Shown piece after piece: positions 33,202-42,745 of a stretch of 64,000 bases of DNA. This DNA is from Burkholderiaceae bacterium (GTDB taxonomy: Bacteria; Pseudomonadota; Gammaproteobacteria; Burkholderiales; Burkholderiaceae_C): NCBI GenBank assembly GCA_018780645.1, contig JADMJJ010000017.1:124001-188000 (forward strand). The letters are read 5' to 3'. The position numbers were made by a program, and so were the translations under genes. How positions within the stretch are numbered: the first letter of the stretch is position 1; each line of letters begins with the position of its first letter. Below the pieces are notes generated by a model. The model saw nothing but the letters and a program-made list of their open reading frames with translations. It was not told the origin of the DNA and did no database searches.

Positions 33202-33891
33202 ATGAAATGTCTGGTGATACGTCATCTGGCCTTTGAAGACCTGGGCGTCTTCGCGCCGGTGCTGGCCGAGCGCGGCTACGAGATCGACTACCGCCAGGCC
33301 GGCGTACACACGGTCACCCAGCAGGAATGGCTGGCGGCCGATCTGGGCGTGGTGCTGGGCGGGCCGATCGGCGTCTATGAGCAGGACCGCTATCCCTGGC
33401 TGACGCAGGAGATGCGCCGCGTCGGCCAGCGCCTGCGCGCCGGCAAACCGACCGTGGGCATCTGCCTTGGGGCGCAAATCATCGCGGCGGCGCTGGGTGC
33501 CCGCGTCTATCCCGGCACGGCCAGGGAAATCGGCTGGGCGCCGGTGAGCTTGACGCCAGAGGGCCAGGCCTCGCCGCTGCGTCATCTGGCCGGCCTGCCG
33601 GTGCTGCACTGGCATGGCGACACCTTCGATCTGCCGCCCGCCGCCCGGCTGCTGGCCGGCACGGCGATCACGCCGCACCAGGCCTTTGCCATTGGCGATC
33701 AGGTGCTCGCGCTGCAGTTCCACCCGGAGGTGGACGCCAGCGCGATCGAATGCTGGCTGATCGGCCACACGGCCGAGCTGAGCCAGGCCGGCGTCGATGT
33801 CGTGGCGCTGCGCGAAGCCTCGCAGCGCCACGGCGCGGCGGCGGCCCTGGCGGGCGCCGCTCTTCTGCGCGACTGGCTGGCCAGAGGCTGA
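33202..33891 (+). CDS. Class I glutamine amidotransferase-like protein
   Basis: A 229-residue stand-alone GATase domain. The nucleophile is C88 in GICLGAQ; the catalytic His/Glu are H174 and E176 in FHPEVD. It resembles the GMP-synthase-like / YebR-type GATases encoded without a synthetase partner, which act on gamma-glutamyl compounds such as gamma-glutamyl-polyamines. The ATG at 33202 has AGGA seven bases upstream; an in-frame TTG at 33187 is less likely. It ends in a 16-base palindrome shared with the convergent dcp gene. Confidence 0.9.
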   Translation: MKCLVIRHLAFEDLGVFAPVLAERGYEIDYRQAGVHTVTQQEWLAADLGVVLGGPIGVYEQDRYPWLTQEMRRVGQRLRAGKPTVGICLGAQIIAAALGARVYPGTAREIGWAPVSLTPEGQASPLRHLAGLPVLHWHGDTFDLPPAARLLAGTAITPHQAFAIGDQVLALQFHPEVDASAIECWLIGHTAELSQAGVDVVALREASQRHGAAAALAGAALLRDWLARG

Positions 33892-33903
33892 GAAATTTCT
33901 CAG
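33888..33903. repeat. 16-base perfect palindrome holding both stop codons of converging genes
   Basis: CTGAGAAATTTCTCAG contains the TGA of the GATase (33889-33891) and, on the other strand, the TGA of dcp. It could act as a small two-way end signal. Confidence 0.45.
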
Positions 33904-35951
33904 ACCGTGAGCGGCAGCAGGCCCCTGCCCTTCAGCATCGGTTCCACCTTGGCGTCGCGGCCGCGGAAGGCTTGGTACGCGGCTCGCGGCTCGCGGCTGT
34001 TGCCCGACGAGTAGATGCACTCCAGCAGGCGCTGGGCGACCTTGGCGTCGAACGGACTGCCGGCCTCGACAAAGGCGTCGTAGCCATCGGCGTCCAGCAC
34101 CTCGGCCCACAGATAGACGTAGTAGCCGGCAGCGTAGCTGGAGCCCGAGAACAGGTGCTGGAAGTGGGCCAGGCGGTGGTTCAGGCCGATCGCTGGCGGC
34201 AGGCCGGCGTCTTGCAGCACCTGGGCCTCGAAGGCGGTGATGTCCGGGCCCTGCGCGTCGGTCAGCGAGTGGGCGGCCATGTCGACCAGGGCGCTGGCGG
34301 TGTAGCGCACCGTCTCGTAGCCTTGGTTGAACAGCTCGGCGGCCTTCAGGCGGTCGACCAGCACCTGCGGGATGACCTCGCCGGTCTGGTAGTGGCGGGC
34401 ATGCTTCTTCAGCACCTCGGGCTCGGACAGCCAGTGCTCGAACAGCTGCGAGGGCAGCTCGACGAAGTCGCGCAGCACCTGGGTGCCCGACAGGCGTTCA
34501 TGGTCCACCTGCGACAGCAGGCCGTGCAGGCCATGGCCGAACTCGTGGAACAAGGTGCGCGCATCGTCGAAGCTCAGGAGCGTCGGCTCGCCCGGCGCGC
34601 CCTTGGCAAAGTTGTTGTTGTTGACGATGATCGGTAGCACTTCCCCATCGATCCGGGATTGCCAGCGGAAGGCGCTCATCCAGGCACCGCTGCGCTTGGT
34701 CGGCCGGGCGAAATTGTCGTGCAGGAACACGCCACGCAGCTGGCCGTCGGCGCCCTGCACCTCGTAGACCTGCACATCGGGGTGATAGGCCTTGATCTCG
34801 GGCTTGGCGACGAAGCGCAGGCCGAACAGCCTGCCCGCCACATCGAACACCGCCTCGACCATGCGGGTCAGCGGGAAGTAGGGCTTGATCTGGGCCTCGT
34901 CCAGCTCGTAGCGGGCCTGGCGCACCTTCTCCGAGTAATAGCGCCAGTCCCAGGCTTCCAGGGTCAGCGACTCTCCGCGCGACAGCACACAGGCCTCCAG
35001 CGCCTCGCGCTCCAGCTCGGCGGCGGCCTTGGCCGGCACCCAGACGCGTTGCAGCAGATCGTTGACCGCATCGCGCGTGCCGGCCATGGTGTCGGCCAGC
35101 GCGTAGTCGGCGTAGCAGGCATGGCCATGCAGGCGTGCCTGCTCGTTGCGCAGGGTCAGGATCTCCTGGGCCACGGCGCGGTTGTCATGCTCGCCGGCAT
35201 GCTCGCCACGGCTGACCCAGGCCTTCCAGGCCTGCTCACGCAGATCGCGGCGCTCGCTGAAGGTCAGGAAGGGCACGATGTGCGAGCGCGACAGCGTGAT
35301 CACATGGCCGTCGGAAACGCCGCGCTCGGCGGCGGCCTGCTTGGCTGCAGCGCGCACGAAGTCGGGCAGACCGGCCAGATCGGCTTCACCGCGCAGCACC
35401 AGGCGGTAGCCGGTCTCATCAGCCAGCACGTTCTGCGCAAACTGCGTCGTCAGCTCGGCCAGGCGCTCCATGATCTGGGCATAGCGGGTCTGGGCCGCGC
35501 CCTGCAGCTTGGCGCCGGCGCGGACGAAGTCCAGGTGCACGCGCTCCAGCAGGCGCAGCTGTTGCGGCGTCAGGCCCAGGGCCTCGCGCCGCTGGTACAG
35601 CGCATCGACGCGGGCAAACAGGCCGGCATGCATATAGACGGCGTTGTTGTGCGCCGCCAGCGGTGCGGCCAGCTCGCGCTGCACCGTCTGCAGCTCGGGC
35701 GAGGTTTCAGAGGCGGTGAGGTTGTAGAACAGCGTTTCCAGCCGCGCCAGCAGGCGGCCGCTGCGGTCGAAGGCAACCAGCGTGTTCTCGAAGCTCGGCG
35801 GGGCCGTCTGTGCGGCGATGGCATCCAGCTCGGCGCGCTGCTCGCTCAGTGCCTGCTTGAAGGCCGGTTCGAATTGTTCGGCCCGCACTTCGGCGAATGG
35901 CGGCAGGCCATAGGGCGTGTTCCAGGGCTGCAGCAGGGGGTTGTTGCTCAT
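33900..35951 (-). CDS. dcp: M3 family metallopeptidase, peptidyl-dipeptidase Dcp
   Basis: A 683-residue zinc peptidase that releases dipeptides from C-termini. The zinc motif is HEFGH (H469, E470, H473), almost the same position as in E. coli Dcp. Upstream blocks FARVDALYQRREALGLTPQQLRLLERVHLDFVRAGAKL also follow Dcp more closely than oligopeptidase A. The third ligand is expected in the region ELPSQLFEHW. No signal peptide is present, so it is cytoplasmic. The ATG at 35951 has AAGGA six bases upstream; a longer frame adds an extension with no family match. Confidence 0.92.
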   Translation of the reverse strand: MSNNPLLQPWNTPYGLPPFAEVRAEQFEPAFKQALSEQRAELDAIAAQTAPPSFENTLVAFDRSGRLLARLETLFYNLTASETSPELQTVQRELAAPLAAHNNAVYMHAGLFARVDALYQRREALGLTPQQLRLLERVHLDFVRAGAKLQGAAQTRYAQIMERLAELTTQFAQNVLADETGYRLVLRGEADLAGLPDFVRAAAKQAAAERGVSDGHVITLSRSHIVPFLTFSERRDLREQAWKAWVSRGEHAGEHDNRAVAQEILTLRNEQARLHGHACYADYALADTMAGTRDAVNDLLQRVWVPAKAAAELEREALEACVLSRGESLTLEAWDWRYYSEKVRQARYELDEAQIKPYFPLTRMVEAVFDVAGRLFGLRFVAKPEIKAYHPDVQVYEVQGADGQLRGVFLHDNFARPTKRSGAWMSAFRWQSRIDGEVLPIIVNNNNFAKGAPGEPTLLSFDDARTLFHEFGHGLHGLLSQVDHERLSGTQVLRDFVELPSQLFEHWLSEPEVLKKHARHYQTGEVIPQVLVDRLKAAELFNQGYETVRYTASALVDMAAHSLTDAQGPDITAFEAQVLQDAGLPPAIGLNHRLAHFQHLFSGSSYAAGYYVYLWAEVLDADGYDAFVEAGSPFDAKVAQRLLECIYSSGNSREPRAAYQAFRGRDAKVEPMLKGRGLLPLTV

Positions 35952-36044
35952 CTTCGGTCCTTGGGTAAAGGCTTTACTCATCAAAAAAAAAGCGCAGGCT
36001 CGCGGATAGCGATGCATGCGCCTTCGGTCCGTCAAGAACCAGTC

Positions 36045-36704
36045 TTACTTGCCGGCCTTGATCGCAATTTCGTCGGCTTCGTCGTAGCGGCGGTCGGCGC
36101 AGCTGGTCTTCCAGGCCTCGACGCTGCGGTTGTGGGCTTCGGCGCGGGCCACCAGGGCGTCCTTGCCCTGGTTGTACTTGTCGACGCGGGCCTCGCGTGC
36201 GGCGGTCTGTTCCTTGATCGGGCCACCCGACTTGTTGTAGGTGTCGGCCTTGACGTCAAAGGCGGCAGCCTGGGCGTTGTAGGCGGCGATCATGACCTCG
36301 GCCTCTTCCTTCTTCACCGTGGGCAGCTTGACCTTCAGGTCTTCGCCGGCCTTGAGCATGTCGGCGCGCTCCTGGTTCAAGGCGGCCAGCGCGGCGGCGC
36401 GATCCTTGATGACCTGCTTCAGCGCCTCTTCGGACTTCAGCAGTTCTTCGCGCTCCTGGTTGCGCAAGGCCTGGGCGGCATTGATGGCCTTGGCCTCGGT
36501 GTCATTGACCTCGACCTGCTTCATGCAGGCGCGCAGTTCCTCGCGCGTCATCAAAGGCGCCTTGGCCGGGGCGGCGGCCTCGGGGGCGGCGGCCTTCTGT
36601 GCCTTGGCCGCCGGCTTGGGCGCGGGCTTGGACGGCGTGGTCTGGGCCTGCAGGCCCAGGGGAAGCATCAGGGCGGCGGTGATCAGGGGCAGAAGTCGTT
36701 TCAT
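36045..36704 (-). CDS. Periplasmic coiled-coil protein of unknown function
   Basis: 219 residues with a signal peptide (MKRLLPLITAALMLPLGLQAQ) and an Ala/Lys/Pro-rich linker to about residue 50. A long charged coiled coil follows (MTREELRACMKQVEVNDTEAKAINAAQALRNQEREELLKSEEALKQ ... ALNQERADMLKAGEDLK). Two cysteines (LRACMK and KTSCADRRYDEADE) sit near the ends and could form a disulfide. I do not recognise a characterised family. It lies downstream of the RHH-like gene and upstream of dcp on the same strand. Confidence 0.75.
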   Translation of the reverse strand: MKRLLPLITAALMLPLGLQAQTTPSKPAPKPAAKAQKAAAPEAAAPAKAPLMTREELRACMKQVEVNDTEAKAINAAQALRNQEREELLKSEEALKQVIKDRAAALAALNQERADMLKAGEDLKVKLPTVKKEEAEVMIAAYNAQAAAFDVKADTYNKSGGPIKEQTAAREARVDKYNQGKDALVARAEAHNRSVEAWKTSCADRRYDEADEIAIKAGK

Positions 36705-36791
36705 TGCAAAACTCGAATCGTCTGAGGGGCTGGGGTAAAACCCGGAGGTCGACTCCGGGCTGAAACTTGCACGCTGGAGCGCGATGATGCC

Positions 36792-37064
36792 TCAGGCCAG
36801 TGCGCGCTGCAGCAGCTCGGCCATCAGGCCGTTGAGGCCGCCTTCGTGCTTGTCGGCACGCTGGCGCAGCTGTTCGGTCAGCTCGGAGGGCAGCTTGCAG
36901 GCAAAGGGCACCAGGCCGGCGGCGGCGTCGAGGCGGCGCTGCTCCTTGCGGTCGACCAGGGCGGCGGCGCCTTGGCCAAAGCGGCCGGCGACGTTGGGAC
37001 CCTTTTTCTGCGATTCGATCTTGGATTCGAGCTGACGCACGAGATCTTGTTTCTTCGTTGCCAT
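36792..37064 (-). CDS. Small basic protein with ribbon-helix-helix-like C-terminus
   Basis: 90 residues. The basic N-terminus MATKKQDLVRQLESKIESQKKGPNVAGRFGQGAAALVDRKEQ is followed by a segment VPFACKLPSELTEQLRQRADKHEGGLNGLMAELLQRAL. That segment has the strand-helix-helix pattern of CopG/Arc-type DNA-binding proteins. A conserved cysteine sits in the strand. No toxin-like partner is next to it; a small DNA-associated protein is the most I can say. AAAGG lies six bases before the ATG. Confidence 0.7.
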   Translation of the reverse strand: MATKKQDLVRQLESKIESQKKGPNVAGRFGQGAAALVDRKEQRRLDAAAGLVPFACKLPSELTEQLRQRADKHEGGLNGLMAELLQRALA

Positions 37065-37162
37065 GGCTGGCCTTTCGAGTGCGGAAAACCTTGGATTGTC
37101 CTCGATAAGGCCACCTAGCTCGAATAGGGTCTAATGTGCGCCTTCTCAGCACCGGGCTTCCC

Positions 37163-37720
37163 ATGGCACTCAAGGCCACCATTTTCAAAGCCAATCTGCA
37201 GCTGTCCGATATGGACCGGGGCGTTTACGGCGAGCATGCGCTCACCATTGCCCGCCATCCGTCGGAGAACGATGAACGGATGATGCTGCGCGTGCTGGCC
37301 TTCGCACTGAACGTGCCGGCCGACGACCACAAGGGCAAGCTGGAGTTCGCCAAAAGCCTGTGGGACACCGACGAACCCGACCTCTGGCAGCTCGACCTCA
37401 CAGGCCAGTTGCTGCACTGGATAGACGTCGGCCAGCCCGACGACCGCCGGCTGATGAAGGCCCATGGCCGGGCCGATCGCGTCAGCGTCTACAGTGCCAA
37501 CAGCAGCACACCGATCTGGTGGAGCGGCATCGAGAACAAGCTGACCCGCGCACCGCGCCTGGCCGTCTGGCAGATCGATGCCGAACAAAGCCAGGCCCTG
37601 GCCGCGCTGGCCGAGCGCAGCATGCAGCTGCAGGTCAGCGTGCAGGACGGCACGGTCTATCTGTCCACCGAAAAGGGCAGTGTGGAGATCACGCCGAAGG
37701 CGTTGAAGCTTCCAGTGTGA
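37163..37720 (+). CDS. yaeQ: YaeQ family protein
   Basis: 185 residues of the YaeQ family, a PD-(D/E)XK nuclease-like fold of uncertain function linked in enterics to RfaH-independent effects on gene expression. Visible blocks are MALKATIFKANLQLSDMDRGVYGEHALTIARHPSENDERMMLRVLAFAL, then EPDLWQLDLTGQLLHWIDVGQPDDRRLMKAHGRAD (likely the nuclease-core acidic and Lys residues), VYSAN and WW. The ATG at 37163 gives the normal family start; a GTG further upstream is less likely. Confidence 0.94.
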   Translation: MALKATIFKANLQLSDMDRGVYGEHALTIARHPSENDERMMLRVLAFALNVPADDHKGKLEFAKSLWDTDEPDLWQLDLTGQLLHWIDVGQPDDRRLMKAHGRADRVSVYSANSSTPIWWSGIENKLTRAPRLAVWQIDAEQSQALAALAERSMQLQVSVQDGTVYLSTEKGSVEITPKALKLPV

Positions 37721-37738
37721 ACACTTTGCGTGCCGGAC

Positions 37739-37756
37739 CTTGGGGCTTGCCCCAAG
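37739..37756 (+). repeat. Perfect hairpin between yaeQ and the DUF6172 gene
   Basis: CTTGGGGC (37739-37746) and GCCCCAAG (37749-37756) form an 8-pair stem around TT. No T run follows. It might act as a weak terminator or a processing site in a yaeQ transcript. Confidence 0.4.
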
Positions 37757-37787
37757 CTCTGGCACCAACCGACTGAAGGTATTTTCA

Positions 37788-38105
37788 ATGAAGAAGACAT
37801 TCCAACTCCAGGTCGAAGGCAAGCACCCCGAGCGCCTGCTCGAAGCCATCAAGCACGAGATCCGCAAATACATCGCCCGCGAGCGCCGCCGTGCGCTGCC
37901 GGCCGGCGTCGACTACTGGGACTTCGATTGCAAATTCGGCGCCAGCGAAGAGGTGGCCGAGGTCGTTCACCTGGAAGCCGTCACCGAGCGCATCAACGCC
38001 GTCGTGCAGGCGGCCGGCACGCAGTTCTATGTCGAAATCCTGGCCAAGCACGGGATTCGCAAGCCACGGCCCGCGGGCCAGGTCGAATCCGACGAGCAGG
38101 AATAG
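37788..38105 (+). CDS. DUF6172 family protein
   Basis: 105 residues, no signal. It shows the family signature MKKTFQLQVEGKHPERLLEAIKHEIRKYIARERRRALPAGVDYWDFDCKFG, followed by VVHLEAVTERINAVVQAAG and FYVEILAKHGIRKPRP. The basic helix IRKYIARERRRALP suggests nucleic-acid contact. The role is not known. AAGGT precedes the ATG at 37788. It lies between yaeQ and the prolyl oligopeptidase on the same strand, with short gaps. Confidence 0.85.
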   Translation: MKKTFQLQVEGKHPERLLEAIKHEIRKYIARERRRALPAGVDYWDFDCKFGASEEVAEVVHLEAVTERINAVVQAAGTQFYVEILAKHGIRKPRPAGQVESDEQE

Positions 38106-38133
38106 TCCGCCCGCGGCACCCCGGAGACAAGCA

Positions 38134-40254
38134 TTGAAGACACTCATCAAAAGCAGCGCCCAGCTGCTCCTGTCAGCCCTTCTGATCACCCCCCACGCCA
38201 TGGCACAGAACCCCGCGCCCGCCGACCCCTATCAATGGCTCGAAGACGTTCAGGGCGAGCGCGCGCTGAACTGGGTGCGCGAGCGCAATGCCGGCACGCA
38301 AAAAGTGTTGCAGGCCCGCGCCGAGTACGCGCCGGTGCGCGCCGACATCCTGTCGGTGCTGAATGCCAAGGACCGTATCCCCGGCATCGTGCGCCGCGGC
38401 GACTGGCTCTACAACTTCTGGCAGGACGCCGGCAATAAGCGCGGCCTGCTGCGCCGCACCTCGCTGGCCGAGTACCGCAAGGCCGCCCCGGCCTGGGAGA
38501 CCGTGCTCGACCTGGACGCGCTGGCCACCAAGGAAGGCGAGAACTGGGTCTGGGGCGGCTCGGTCTGCCTGGCGCCGGAATACCGCCGCTGCCTGCTGAT
38601 GATGTCCCGTGGCGGCGCCGACGCCAAGGTCGTGCGCGAGTTCGACCTGTTCAGCAAAACCTTCATCGCCGACGGCTTCAACCTGCCCGAGGCCAAGCTG
38701 CAGGTGGACTGGATAGACGCCGACAACATCTTCGTTGCCACCGATTTCGGCCCCGGCTCCATGACCGACTCGGGTTACGCCCGCATCATCAAGCGCTGGA
38801 AGCGCGGCACGCCGCTGGCCAGCGCTGCCACGGTCTTCGAGGGAGTGGCCAAGGATGTCGCGGTGCAAGTCAGCATTGACCGCACGCCGGGCTTCGAGCG
38901 CACCGTGCTGATTCGCGCGCTGGACTTCTACAACAGCAAGCAGTTCCTGCTAGCCGCCGATGGCAAGCAGATCGAGCTGGACCTGCCCAGCGACGCCAAC
39001 GCCACGTTCTGGCGCGACAAGCTGCTGATCGAGCTGAAGAGCGACTGGAAGCTGCCCGGCCAGACCCATGCCAGCGGCTCGCTGCTGCTGGCCGATGCCA
39101 CCGCCTATCTGAAGGGCGAGCGCAAGTTCCGGTCCCTGTTCACGCCCACCGCCAGCCGCTCGCTGGACGGCTACACCCACACGCACAGCCATCTGCTCTT
39201 GACCATCAACGAGCACGTCACCAGCAAGCTTGAGGAGTGGAAGTTCGATGGCGCCAAGCTGAGCCACCGCGTCGTCAACGCGCCCTCGCCTGGCCATCTG
39301 AGCGTCACCAGCCTGCATGATCCGATGCTGGCCAAGGACGCGATGGGCGATGCCTATCTGATCAACTATGCCGACTTCCTGACCCCGGACAGCCTGTTCC
39401 TGGGCCAGGCCGGCAGCGACACACGCGAGTTGCTGAAGGCCCGCCCGTCCCAGTTCAACGCCGAGGGGATGCGCGCCGAACAGCTGTTCGCCACCAGCAA
39501 GGACGGCACACAGGTGCCCTACTTCGTGGTCTGGCCCAAGGGAGCCAAGGCCGATGGCGCCAACCCTACCCTGCTCTATGGCTATGGCGGCTTCCAGGTC
39601 TCGCTGCAGCCCTGGTACTCGGGCGGCTTCGGCAAGGCCTGGTACAGCCGCGGCGGCGTGCTGGTGGTGGCCAATTTGCGCGGCGGTGGCGAATACGGCC
39701 CGAACTGGCACCAGGCGGCCATCAAGGCCAACAAGCAGAAGAGCTACGACGACTATATCGCTGTGGCCGAGGACCTGATCAAGCGCAAGATCACCGTGCC
39801 CCGGCACCTTGGCATCATGGGCGGCAGCAACGGCGGGCTGCTGGTCGGCGCGACCTTTGTGCAGCGCCCCGACCTGTTCAATGCCGTGGTCTGCCAGGTG
39901 CCGCTGCTGGACATGCGCCGCTACCACACGCTGCTGGCTGGCGCCTCCTGGATGGCCGAGTACGGCAACCCGGATGACGCGGCCGAATGGGCCTTCATCT
40001 CCAAATACAGCCCGTACCAGAACGTCAAGGCCGGCGTTAAGTATCCCAAGGTGCTGTTCACCACCTCGACCCGCGATGATCGTGTGCACCCCGGCCACGC
40101 CCGCAAGATGGCGGCCAGGATGCTCGAACAAGGCCACGAACTGCTGTACTACGAGAACATCGAGGGCGGCCATGGCGGCGCCGCGGACAATGAGCAGCGC
40201 GCCACCCTGCAGGCGCTGGAGTTCAGCTATCTATGGCAGCAGCTGGGGCGTTGA
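38134..40254 (+). CDS. Exported prolyl oligopeptidase (S9A type), TTG start
   Basis: A 706-residue serine peptidase: beta-propeller (residues about 70-420) and C-terminal alpha/beta-hydrolase. The nucleophile is S565 in GGSNGG, acidic residues sit in TRDDRVHP (D648, D649), and the base is H680 in EGGHGG. The start is deduced as TTG at 38134: GGAG lies seven bases upstream, and only from there does the protein gain a proper signal peptide (KTLIKSSAQLLLSALLITPHAMAQ). It should cleave short proline-containing peptides in the periplasm. It lies 28 bases downstream of the DUF6172 gene, so co-transcription is likely. Confidence 0.92.
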   Translation: MKTLIKSSAQLLLSALLITPHAMAQNPAPADPYQWLEDVQGERALNWVRERNAGTQKVLQARAEYAPVRADILSVLNAKDRIPGIVRRGDWLYNFWQDAGNKRGLLRRTSLAEYRKAAPAWETVLDLDALATKEGENWVWGGSVCLAPEYRRCLLMMSRGGADAKVVREFDLFSKTFIADGFNLPEAKLQVDWIDADNIFVATDFGPGSMTDSGYARIIKRWKRGTPLASAATVFEGVAKDVAVQVSIDRTPGFERTVLIRALDFYNSKQFLLAADGKQIELDLPSDANATFWRDKLLIELKSDWKLPGQTHASGSLLLADATAYLKGERKFRSLFTPTASRSLDGYTHTHSHLLLTINEHVTSKLEEWKFDGAKLSHRVVNAPSPGHLSVTSLHDPMLAKDAMGDAYLINYADFLTPDSLFLGQAGSDTRELLKARPSQFNAEGMRAEQLFATSKDGTQVPYFVVWPKGAKADGANPTLLYGYGGFQVSLQPWYSGGFGKAWYSRGGVLVVANLRGGGEYGPNWHQAAIKANKQKSYDDYIAVAEDLIKRKITVPRHLGIMGGSNGGLLVGATFVQRPDLFNAVVCQVPLLDMRRYHTLLAGASWMAEYGNPDDAAEWAFISKYSPYQNVKAGVKYPKVLFTTSTRDDRVHPGHARKMAARMLEQGHELLYYENIEGGHGGAADNEQRATLQALEFSYLWQQLGR

Positions 40255-40273
40255 GTACCCCCAGGCCGACGAC

Positions 40274-42520
40274 CTACGTCGTCCGCCCCCCGCGGGGGTC
40301 AAGCAAACTTGGGGCGGCCCTGCGTTCGCTTGTGACCGGGCAGTCGGTCGGCAGTTCGATCACAAAGCAGCAGCCCCCGGCGCCGGCCTGGCCGCGCAGC
40401 TCGATGCGGCCGCCCAGCACGCCGGTGACGATGGTGTAGACGATGTGCAGGCCCAGGCCACTGCCGCCCTTGCCCAGCTTGGTGGTGAAGAAGGGCTGGA
40501 AGATCTTGGCCTGGTGCTCGGCCGCAATGCCGCGGCCGTTGTCGCTGATGATCAGACGCACATGGCGAGCGTCATGCGATTCGACGCGAATGCTGACGCA
40601 TCCGTCACTTCGGCCGTCCAGCCCGTGCAGCAGGGCGTTCTGCGCCAGATTGGTCAGCACCTGACCGAAGGGGCCGGCATAGCTGTCCAGCTCCAGATCG
40701 GGCGGTATGTCGATCTCCAGCCGGCAATGCTGTTGCTTGAATGACTGGCGCAGCAGACTCAGGGTCTCTTCGGTAACCTGTCGCAGGCCGAAGCGGCGCT
40801 TGACCAGGTGCGAGCGGTCCAGCGCCACCTGCTTGAAATCGCCCACCAGTTCGGCCGAGCGCTGCAAATTGCCCAGCGCCAGCTCGGCGGCCTGAATGGC
40901 CCGCCCGATCTGCTCGTGCATCTCGCTGCGCCGGATCGCGCCCGTCTGCACGGTGGCGTCGAGCTGGCGCATCGTCGCCAGCATCGTGCCCGAGGCCATC
41001 AGCGCATTGCCTATCGGCGTGTTCAGCTCGTGCGAGATGCCGGCCACCAGCGAGCCCAGACCAGCCAGCGTCTCCTTCTGCACCAGCTCGTCGCGGGCGC
41101 GCTGCAGGGCCTCGGTGCGTTCGGCGACGCGGGCCTCCAAGGTGTGATTGAGCGCCTGCGCCACGGCCTCGGCCCTCCTGCGAACGCTGATCTGTTCTTC
41201 GAGCTCGGCCGCGTGCCGCTCTTGCGCCTGGCGCTGCTTGGCCAGTTCGCTGGCCATGCTGTCAAAGCCATTGGCCAGATTGACCAGCTCTCCGCGGCCC
41301 CGCAGTGCCACCGGCACCACCTCGCGCCCGTCACGCAAGCTATCCATCGCCTGAGTCAGACGACCCAGCGGTCGGCGCACCAGTCTATGGATCAATCCGC
41401 GCAGCACCAGCAGGGTGATCAGCAGACACACAATGCCGACGGCCAGTATCACGCCCACCGCCGGACGCAGCCGCTCCTCGAGTAGCGAGCGCGGCAGCAC
41501 CAGCACCGACCACCAGCCCGGGCCCGGAATGCGCGCCACGGCCAGCAGATGCGTGCCATCGGGCGAGGCTGCCACCAGGGCGCGCTCGCCGCCACTGCCG
41601 GCGCGCAGGATCAGCTGATGGATGGCACCTATCAGCGGATCGGCGATGGCGCTTTGCGAGAGCTGGCCCTGCGCCTGCTGGATGCGCTCTCGCAATTGCG
41701 GGTGGGCGATCAGGTCGCCGGCCTCGTTCAGAATCATTGCGCTGGCGCCCGGCTGCAAGCCATCGGCAATGCCACTGAGCAAGGCGTCGATGGCAATGTC
41801 GTGCCCTACCGTGCCGACCCAGCTGCCCTGCCAGTCCAGCGGCTGTATCACCGACACCATCCAGACCTTGGCCTCGCCGTCGTAATAGACCGGGGTCCAG
41901 AACAGTGCGCGGCCCGGGTTCGCGCGCGGGTCCGAGCCCTTCATCGTCGGATAGTCGAAATTGTCGGTCGAGGGAGTCGCACCCTGGCCCCAGTCGATGC
42001 CGCGCGAGAACACCATCAGGCCCTTCTCGACGAAGTCCACATAGGCCGAAAAGTACGGCGGCACCAGGGCCGGCCCCTGCTCGCGCAGCAGCTCATAGCT
42101 GATCACGGCGCGCTGGCGTGCCGAGGCGCTGGGGCCACGTGCGCCATGCTGCAGGTAGAAGCTAGGGCGGGTCTCGGTGTTGAGCAGTTCGGGCCGCAGC
42201 CGCCAGACGCCGTCGGGTGCGCGCATGAACAGCCGGTCGAACTGCTGCGTGGCCAGGGCCGGGTCCATCTCGGCGGCGCGCCGCTGCCACTCGGCATGCA
42301 GGCGGGTCACGCTGCCCTGGGCCTGAGCCAGCAACTGGCCCTGGCCGGTGGCACGGAGCTCCACATTGCGCAGCATCACGCCGGGCAAGGCGTCGGACAG
42401 CAGCAGGCCCACCGAGCCGTAGGCGATGCCCGCCAGGACCAGCAACATGAACAGGATCAGGCCGCCAATGGCCAGGGCCAGCTGACGCGCCAGGGTGTCC
42501 GGAACAAAGCGTTTGAGCAA
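40274..42520 (-). CDS. Membrane histidine kinase with periplasmic Cache-like domain, no receiver
   Basis: About 748 residues. TM1 is near residues 12-35 (LALAIGGLILFMLLVLAGIAYG). A periplasmic double-Cache-like domain runs about 40-335 and contains SRGIDWGQGATPSTDNFDYP and IQPLDWQGSWVGTVGHDIAI. TM2 is near 345-370, followed by HAMP, a long coiled coil, a HisKA box SHELNTPIGN (H497) and an ATPase domain (NLAQNALLHG, DNGRGIA, GGSGLGLHIV). No receiver and no neighbouring regulator, so it is an orphan kinase. The start is uncertain: TTG at 42520 puts TM1 at the N-terminus, while a GTG at 42691 would add an atypical extension across an AT-rich, promoter-like stretch. Confidence 0.88.
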   Translation of the reverse strand: MLKRFVPDTLARQLALAIGGLILFMLLVLAGIAYGSVGLLLSDALPGVMLRNVELRATGQGQLLAQAQGSVTRLHAEWQRRAAEMDPALATQQFDRLFMRAPDGVWRLRPELLNTETRPSFYLQHGARGPSASARQRAVISYELLREQGPALVPPYFSAYVDFVEKGLMVFSRGIDWGQGATPSTDNFDYPTMKGSDPRANPGRALFWTPVYYDGEAKVWMVSVIQPLDWQGSWVGTVGHDIAIDALLSGIADGLQPGASAMILNEAGDLIAHPQLRERIQQAQGQLSQSAIADPLIGAIHQLILRAGSGGERALVAASPDGTHLLAVARIPGPGWWSVLVLPRSLLEERLRPAVGVILAVGIVCLLITLLVLRGLIHRLVRRPLGRLTQAMDSLRDGREVVPVALRGRGELVNLANGFDSMASELAKQRQAQERHAAELEEQISVRRRAEAVAQALNHTLEARVAERTEALQRARDELVQKETLAGLGSLVAGISHELNTPIGNALMASGTMLATMRQLDATVQTGAIRRSEMHEQIGRAIQAAELALGNLQRSAELVGDFKQVALDRSHLVKRRFGLRQVTEETLSLLRQSFKQQHCRLEIDIPPDLELDSYAGPFGQVLTNLAQNALLHGLDGRSDGCVSIRVESHDARHVRLIISDNGRGIAAEHQAKIFQPFFTTKLGKGGSGLGLHIVYTIVTGVLGGRIELRGQAGAGGCCFVIELPTDCPVTSERRAAPSLLDPRGGRTT

Positions 42521-42745
42521 TTCGAAGCCAAATGATCCAGATAGGGTGTGGCATGCTAGCCGAGCTCCTCTCGGCACCGTCCGCCCTGCCGTGAACAATC
42601 CCGCAATATTTGATAAAAATGTCAGGAGACCTGATGAAGACCATGTTGCGAGTCTTTCCTGCCTGCAATTCACTTGCCTTTTGTCAAGCACAGCCCGCCT
42701 GCCCGGGCAAGGACATCAAGCGCAGCAGCGCTAGGGCGGGTTGAG

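Noticed and set aside
34659-36725. 688-codon open frame antisense to dcp and the coiled-coil gene
   Set aside because: It spans two real genes and the gap between them and has no recognisable domain.
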